The notes beneath the pieces are model-generated. The model was not told the DNA's origin. It did not search any database and was given only the letters and a program-made list of their open reading frames with translations. A DNA stretch of 64,000 nt. It comes from Mytilus edulis. Lineage: Eukaryota > Mollusca > Bivalvia > Mytilida > Mytilidae. The position numbers and the translations under genes are program-made. Location: positions 55,698,830 through 55,762,829 of the forward strand of contig NC_092344.1 in assembly GCF_963676685.1 (NCBI RefSeq), given 5' to 3'. This document shows, piece after piece, positions 57,935 through 64,000 of the stretch. Numbering within the stretch: the first letter of the stretch is position 1; the number at the start of each line of letters is the position of its first letter.

Positions 57935-59561
57935 CTAGAGGCTCTTAAGAACATGTGTCGCTCACCTTGGTCTATGTGCATATTAAACAAATTACACAGA
58001 TGGATTCATGACAAAATTGTGTTTTGGTGATGGGGATGTGTTTGTAGATCTTTATGTGCTGAAATTCTTGCTCCTTACAGTTTTCTCTATCTTTAATAAA
58101 CTTGGCCCTTTCGTTACAGAGGAAAATATTTTGTAAAAATTTACAAAAAAAACAAATTTATGAAAATTGTTAAAAAATGACTATATAGGGCAATACTTTG
58201 ACTCCTTAAGGGGTCAACTGATCATTTTGGTCATGTTGACTTATTTGTAGATCTTACTTTGCTAAACATTATTGCTATTTACAGTTTATCTCTATCTATA
58301 ATAGTATTCAATAAAATAACCAAAAATGGCAAAATTTCTTTAAAAATTACCAATTGGGGGACCGCAACCCAACAATCAGTTGTCCAATTCATCTGAAAAT
58401 TTCAGGGCAGATAGATATTAACTTGATAAACAATTTAAATGCTTGTCAGATTTGCTTTAAATGCTTTGGTTTCAAAATTATAAGCCAAATTCTACATTTT
58501 ACCCCAATGTTCTATTTTTGGGAAAGATTCGTTTGCGCCAAAAATCCTTCTTTTTGTGCCAAAACTTTTTTTAAAATTACATGTTATCACTTGCGCCAAA
58601 ACTAAAACACACGATTGCACCAATTAGAAGAAAAATTACTTCCCTCCTCCTTTTTTTCTACTTGGAACCGACAGTTTACATGGCAAATGTTTCCTTTTCT
58701 GAACGATTCTTTCTTCTTACTGCTGCTGCAAAAAGACAAACATTGAAGGATGAAATGCATAAAAACAGTTCATAATAATTCATGTGGAATGCTTCTGATC
58801 CATTACTGGTACGTCTTGCGGTAAATAGAGTTTCAGTCCATACGGATGCTGGGAACAAAGCATATGTGGCTAACACATAATCAGCAAAAGATTTTATTTA
58901 CTTCTATTTCTCTTTCCTGTATCAAATATTCAGGAAAGCAATACGTTTTCTTCTCTCTCTGTACATGGACGGTCTAATGCATTTCAAGTCATTTCACTCC
59001 AGATGCTCATCTTCATGGTGAAATATCTCCGAACATATGATACTTTTTAAGCAAAACATATGAATAAAAATTAATCATTTTAAATATTTATGATAGATAT
59101 GTGTACAGGTAAAGCGCAAATGAGTTCCGAATATTGGCGCAATTGGTACATTTTGAAAACAAAATTTGGCGCAAATGATAGCCCTGAGAAACAGTAATTG
59201 GCGCAAAAGGACTAGTGCTGTCCTATTTTTAGACATGGCGGCCATCTTGGTTGGTTGGCCAAGTTACCGCACTTTTTTTTTAACAAGATACCCTATTAAT
59301 GATTGTGGCTAAGTTTGATCAAATTTGGCCCAGTAGTTTCAGAGGAGAAGATTTTTGTAGATTACAAAAATTTACGAAAAATTGGTAAAAATGACTATAA
59401 AGGGCAATAACTCCTTAAGGGGTCAACTGACCATTTTGGTCATGTTGACTTATTTGTAGATCTTACTTTGCTTAACATTATGATGTTTACAGTTTATCTC
59501 TATCTATAATAATATTCAAAATAATAACCAAAAACTGCAAAATTTTCTTAAAATTACCAAT
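57935..59561 (+). repeat. interspersed repeat family R3, split by a DNA transposon
   Basis: Starts GAGGCTCTTAAGAACATGTG / TCGCTCACCTTGG and runs to TTTTACCCCAATGTTCTATTTTT at 58519. It then resumes at 59221 with the continuation CCTATTTTTAGACATGGCGG / CCATCTTGG, and proceeds to 59561, where the LINE begins. The block GGTCATGTTGACTTATTTGT / AGATCTTACTTTGCT occurs in both halves, so the repeat itself has internal duplication. Confidence 0.85.
58520..59220 (-). mobile_element. probable Mutator-like element remnant
   Basis: The 701-bp insertion interrupts R3 and is flanked by TTCTATTTTT (58510-58519) and TCCTATTTTT (59221-59230), a 10-bp target duplication with one change. Both ends carry inverted TTTGCGCCAA-type motifs several times (58531, 58591; inverse at 59106, 59128, 59167, 59198). 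The minus-strand frame 58676-58876 reads FPASVWTETL, ARRTSNGSEAFHMNYYELF and SSFNVCLF, resembling the C-terminal part of metazoan MULE transposases (an RTNN..EGWH..F-type pattern). The 9-10 bp duplication is typical of the superfamily. Dead copy. Confidence 0.7.
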
Positions 59562-60000
59562 TTAGTGGTACGCAAAGAAATTCGTAAAGGTGTAAATTTT
59601 TTGAATAACTTGACCTCAGAATACCAATGGCTAAAATTGAAGAGAGAATTTTTCAATTTAAACAAAGATATATATCTGTGCTTGATATACTATGCTCCCA
59701 AAAGCCAAACAGACCTTTTGGAGATAATAGAAAAGGATATAACTGTCAGATAGTTATGGGTCTATGGGGACATCCTGTTAGTAGGGGATCTTAATGCCAG
59801 AACTGGGTCAGAAAAAAAGACTATATTGATGGTGACAGCACCTCCCATGTTCCTTTATTTGATGAAAATTATGATAAAGACTGTTTTACAGAGGAAAAGG
59901 TCAATAAAGATTTAATAACAGATTCCAGAGGGAAAAACTTGCTAGAATTTTGTATAGGTAATCAGTTACGTATCTTGAATGGGCGTATGTGTGGTGATAG

Positions 60001-60150
60001 CAGGGGCGGATCCAGCCATTTTAAAAAGGAGGGTTCCTAACCCAGGACAAAGGGGGGGGTTCCAATTACATGTCCCCATTCAAATGCATTGATCGTCCAA
60101 AAAAAAGGGGGGTTCCAACCCCCGGACCCCCCCCTCTGGATCCGCGCCTG
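60001..60150 (-). mobile_element. MITE family M1 in the LINE, 5-bp target duplication
   Basis: Ends CAGGGGCGGATCCAG and CTGGATCCGCGCCTG are inverted repeats. GATAG flanks both sides (59996-60000 and 60151-60155). Removing the element and one GATAG restores the endonuclease reading across the site. Confidence 0.93.
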
Positions 60151-61201
60151 GATAGCACTACATGTTTCAAACCTAACGGATGCAGTGTAGTTGATTATGC
60201 TTTAGGTTCTCAAAGCCTACTTCAGCAAATTTTATATTTTAGAAATGTATCAGATTTTAAGGCAAATTTTTCAGATTGCCATTTCAAAATCACTTTTAAG
60301 ATTTTAGCATCTTTCCAATTGGAGAAAAATAAAAGTCATATGAAAGACTTTCCTTTGAGGTAAAAATGGGACACAAAAAGTATTCAAAATTTCCAGGAAT
60401 CGTTTACACATCCTGTCATTCAAAATGAGCTGAAATATTTTTTAAATAGTGAAATTATCTTAGACAAAAAGAATGTGAATGATGCCACATACAGTATTCA
60501 TTCAATTTACGAAAAAGGTATCACTAAAAAAGAAGAAGAAAAGGCTAAAAACATGTAATCATAAAAAATGGTTTGCATTTGACCAAGATTTAAAAAGTAT
60601 GAAAAAACATGTTAATGATAAAGCTGTATTAATGTGATAATTTCCGAAAGATCCGATATTGCGTGGCTCTTTTTTTAAACTTAATAAACAATTTGCCAAA
60701 CTAAGGAGGAAAAAGAACAGAGAATTTAGAGAAAATATTTTGCCTGTTTAAGCAATCTAGAATCAGAAAATCGAAAAGATTATTGGAACCTTATCAATGA
60801 ACTCCGTCATGAAAATAATCCAGAAACTAAAAACAACATAGATGATGACATTTGGTACAAATATTTCTCTGACTTGTCATCAATTCCTGAAAATGAAAAA
60901 ATAAAGTCCAAGATAAAAGAGATAAAGAGTAAACTTGAACTATTAGAAAAAAAACTTTGGATTCAGTGAGATTGACTTTAAAATTAATCCTGGTGAACTC
61001 CAAAAAAGTCCTGAGGCAGTTAAAATCTGGGAAAAGTCCAGGTCTAGACACTATTACAAATAAAATGTTAAAAGTTTCACAGAGTTATATACAAGATTGC
61101 TTACTAAAACTTAATGCCATTCTTCTATCTGGCATTAATCCCAGTAAATGGTCTGAGAGCTACATTACTCCTATATTCAAATCTGATAACCCACAGAACC
61201 C

Positions 61202-61359
61202 ATACCCGTAGCCAGGGGGGGTTCGAGGGGTTCGGACGAACCCCCCCTTGAAAACTAATAAGCACTGTTAAAGTCGATGTTCTGTTCGAATTGTGACTGT
61301 TAAAGTCGAGTTTGTGAGTCAAACGAACCCCCCTTTGGAAAATCCTGGCTACGGGCCTG
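61202..61359. mobile_element. second MITE (family M3) in the LINE, 6-bp target duplication
   Basis: CCCGTAGCCAGG and CCTGGCTACGGG are terminal inverted repeats. GAACCC lies on both sides (61196-61201 and 61360-61365). Internal direct repeats ACTGTTAAAGTCGA occur twice. It splits the RT domain after an IFKSDNPQNP block. Confidence 0.9.
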
Positions 61360-63177
61360 GAACCCTGCCATCAATAATACTAGTCTTGGCAAACTTTTCA
61401 ATATCATTCTGTATAACAGACTTGATAATTTTTTTATCTGATAATAATATCATAAATAAAACTCGAATTGGTTTTTCTAAGAAAGCTCGCACTTCGGATC
61501 ACATTTTTGTACTAAAACGTCTCAGAGAAAAATATGTTTAAAAGAGGCAAAGGTAAATTATATGTATGTTTTGTAGGTTTTCGCAAGGCCTTTGACAAGG
61601 TTATTCATATTGGTATGTTATACAAATTATTACAACATACAAATAATTGTATTTTCTATAACATATTAAAATATATGTATAGTAATGACAAAGTGTGTGT
61701 TAAAGTAGAAGACAAAATAACTGATTTTTTTTTAGATATAATGTTGGTGTACGAAAAGGTGTCGTTTTGAGTCCCGCATTGTTTCAACTATATTTCAACT
61801 ATTTATTAATGATTTGCCAGATATATTATCAAACAATTATGATAATGTCAATTTAAATAATGAAAATATACCATGTCTACTTTATGCTAATGATCTTGTA
61901 TTAATATCTGACTCAAAAGAAGGGCTTTAGAAGAGACTTGATACTTTGTGTACATTCTGCAAAGATTGGTGTATGGAAAAAATGTGAAGAAAACAAAGAA
62001 TATTATATTCAATAGGAGTGGTAGACTCCTTAATGAAGATTAGAAATGTAGGAAATAATTCTATCGAATGTGTTAAACAATACAAATATCTTGGCATAGT
62101 CATCCAACATACTGGAAACTTTAATGAAGCCAAGAAACAATTATTCCAAAAAGGTCAAAAGGCCAGTTTTAAACTTTATAAAGATTTGAAATCATCAAAT
62201 CCTCCTATTAAAACTCTTTTGCATTTATTTGATCACTGTATATAGCCAATTGTAACTTATGGTTGTGAAAATTGGGGGTGTTATTAACATTACTCCTAAA
62301 AGGAAAAATGTATCCCTTTATGACATATTTAAAGATTGGGAGTTTGAGAAGCTAAATTTTAAAATTTTGTAAATATATTATTGGTGTTACAAATATGTGC
62401 ACAAATGTAGCAGTTTTGTCTGAACTGGGTAGATATTCTATTTATATAAGTTAGCTAACACATATGTCCATGTATTGGCATAGACTAGAGCATTCTCCAT
62501 CTGATTTATTGAAAAGTTATTATGCTGAGTTAAAAATGATTGAGAGTAAAGCTCAAACTAGCTCCAATAATTCAGGGCTCTTTAATATCATTTTCTACAA
62601 GGAAAATATGGGTATTGACCTAAATATATGTAAAAATTTGGGCAAAAATAAATTTTCAAAATAATTGGGAGAAAGTGCGAGATTTTTATTTACAGAATCA
62701 AGGCAAATTGGAAACTTATTTTTCATTCTGACAAAGGGTCATTTGACTATGAAAATTATTTAGATATAAAGCACCCACAAAAACAATTGTTAACAAAATA
62801 CAGACTCAGCAATCACTGTTTTAAAAGAATAGAAACTGGCAGACATGAACGAATTACCAATGTTTGTGGTAAATATGAATTATTACCTCGACATGAGAGG
62901 ATATGTTTATATTGTAATTCAAATTGTATTGAAAATGAAATGCACTTTCTTCTAGAATGCCCTCTTTACAATAACCTCAGAAGAGATATGACTGATTATA
63001 TAAAAAAATACCCCAGTTTAGACAATTCAAACAGAAAAGATCTTTTTTCATGGATCATGATTAATGAAGATAGCATATTTTTATCTATTTTATGTGCATA
63101 CCTCGATAAAGGCCTGCAACTTAGAAAATCAGAAAATTAGTTAACTTAAACACAGGGACTCGGTTAGCAGATCAAAC

Positions 63178-63242
63178 TGCAGTTTACTATCCATATCCGT
63201 ATACGTTTTTTTTCAGTATACTGATATGGATAGTAAACTGCA
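63178..63242. repeat. 65-bp hairpin sharing the TTTACTATCCATA core
   Basis: TGCAGTTTACTATCCATATC and the inverse GATATGGATAGTAAACTGCA form the stem around a T-rich loop. The inner core equals that of the hairpin at 56835-56941. Confidence 0.88.
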
Positions 63243-64000
63243 CATTGCTAGAAAACAAAGAAATATCGATGTCATCGCCAAATACGTTAATAAAGTAATA
63301 CACATACACAGGAAATACTAAACAAATTTATAAAAAACATTGATTAACAAAATTTTAATCTGCTATACTCTAATAGACATCAAAATTGTCTCCCCTGACC
63401 ATTGATCCTTTCCTCATGCATTTGAATTATTATTTTATGTTTCTTTAATCACTCTGTAATGTTTATGTCATGTTGTAATTAATGTTATGCTCTTAATGGG
63501 CCCTTTAATTTGGAAAATAGAAATATTGTATTGTATTGTATTGTATTGTATTGTAGTGGATTGTAGGATTTTATCCTTTAACAAATCCAACATACTCCAA
63601 ACAAGTAGGTTGAATGTCTTAATAACTATAATTTCATCTCGATTCATATTTCACAAGTTAGTCAATGTTTCGTGATCATTCTCATTTGGTTAGACTGAAC
63701 TGTATATATATATAGAAAGTCTTCGAAAGCTTATCTTATCGTATACATGTACTGATTTCTTAGCATTGAATCCCAACGTATGCACCATCTCTATATGTAT
63801 TCGGTCAAACCAATGAGGTTATATTATATAATATTATATAATATAACCTCCTTGGTCAAACCATAAAACTTATAATCTTTTATTTGTAGTAAATATGGGA
63901 AACTTTTACCACACATTTTCAGCTCGGTTCAGAAATGAAACTCGACAGCTTGCTAAGATTTTTTCCAGATGGGAGTGTCACTACTACATATTATTTTCAA
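63243..64000. other. LINE 3' tail and unassigned flank
   Basis: 63243-63560 ends with a (TATTG)n run (63523-63557), probably the LINE tail. Beyond it no gene is recognised. One miniature palindrome is listed separately. Confidence 0.5.
63803..63862. mobile_element. miniature palindrome with 9-bp target duplication
   Basis: GGTCAAACC occurs at 63803-63811 and 63854-63862. Between them lies a 42-bp palindrome, AATGAGGTTATATTATATAA and its inverse, with one mismatch. There is no other content. Confidence 0.85.

Larger units (their letters stand above)
59562..63140 (+). mobile_element. nearly full-length, inactivated LINE (EN + RT + CCHC)
   Basis: Plus-strand reading, interrupted by many stops. 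The endonuclease comprises CLIYYAPKSQTDLL, VGDLNARTGS (about 59781) and SVVDYALG (60184), with SDCH in place of SDH near 60272. RT includes LKSGKSPGLDTITNKML (61020), ITPIFKSDN (61168), FINDLPD (about 61800) and YANDLVLIS at 61883, where the catalytic aspartate pair is changed to Asn-Asp. C-terminal: CVKQYKYLGIVIQHTGNF (62069) and a CCHC cluster C-x2-C-x9-H-x4-C (62904-62960), followed by a final TAG at 63138. The 5' end is truncated inside the endonuclease. A (TATTG)n tail lies at 63523-63557. Two MITE-like insertions split it. Confidence 0.88.

Overview
The window looks like genomic DNA of a bivalve mollusc, most likely a mussel of the genus Mytilus. It is AT-rich and gene-poor, its genes are split by GT..AG introns, and it is packed with interspersed repeats of kinds I recognise from mussel genomes. 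It also carries an HSPA12-type HSP70 gene and a decayed relative of it, and that family is known to be expanded in bivalves. The species assignment is inference; no sequence search was run.

Five protein-coding loci can be reconstructed from splice sites and reading phase. (1) A four-exon HSPA12-like chaperone ATPase, 580 aa, + strand, 3260-9343. (2) A small membrane protein of 100 aa, - strand, 23678-23980. (3) A four-helix membrane protein of about 175 aa, + strand, 28051-30888, followed by a further orphan reading frame at 31278-31676. (4) GLOD5, a glyoxalase/VOC-fold protein, - strand, three exons, 33094-34919; its exons are short and only show up from splice-site and phase reading. (5) A five-exon orphan gene of 409 aa, - strand, 45690-56497, whose introns hold most of the repeats in the right-hand third. 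Two gene corpses are visible: a last-exon copy of the HSPA12-like gene (20003-20975), and a broken unknown gene (28861-29490) lying in the proposed first intron of the four-helix gene.

The rest is mobile DNA, much of it nested. A degraded endonuclease/reverse-transcriptase LINE runs from about 35210 to 40950 and is split by three later insertions. One of these carries thirteen tandem copies of a 166-bp unit. A second, almost full-length dead LINE (59562-63140) carries two small terminal-inverted-repeat elements with clear target duplications. Penelope/LINE-like reverse transcriptase fragments, tRNA-derived SINEs, a probable Mutator-like element with a 10-bp target duplication, several MITEs, a 914-bp near-perfect palindrome inside an intron, and a set of tiny palindromes (about 40 bp) with 8-9 bp target duplications make up most of what remains. 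I found no CRISPR array, operon, rRNA or free-standing tRNA gene.

The most interesting points are the 409-aa orphan gene with the 914-bp palindrome in its intron, the miniature palindromic elements with target-site duplications, the Mutator-like insertion, and the unknown four-helix membrane gene with its neighbouring broken gene.
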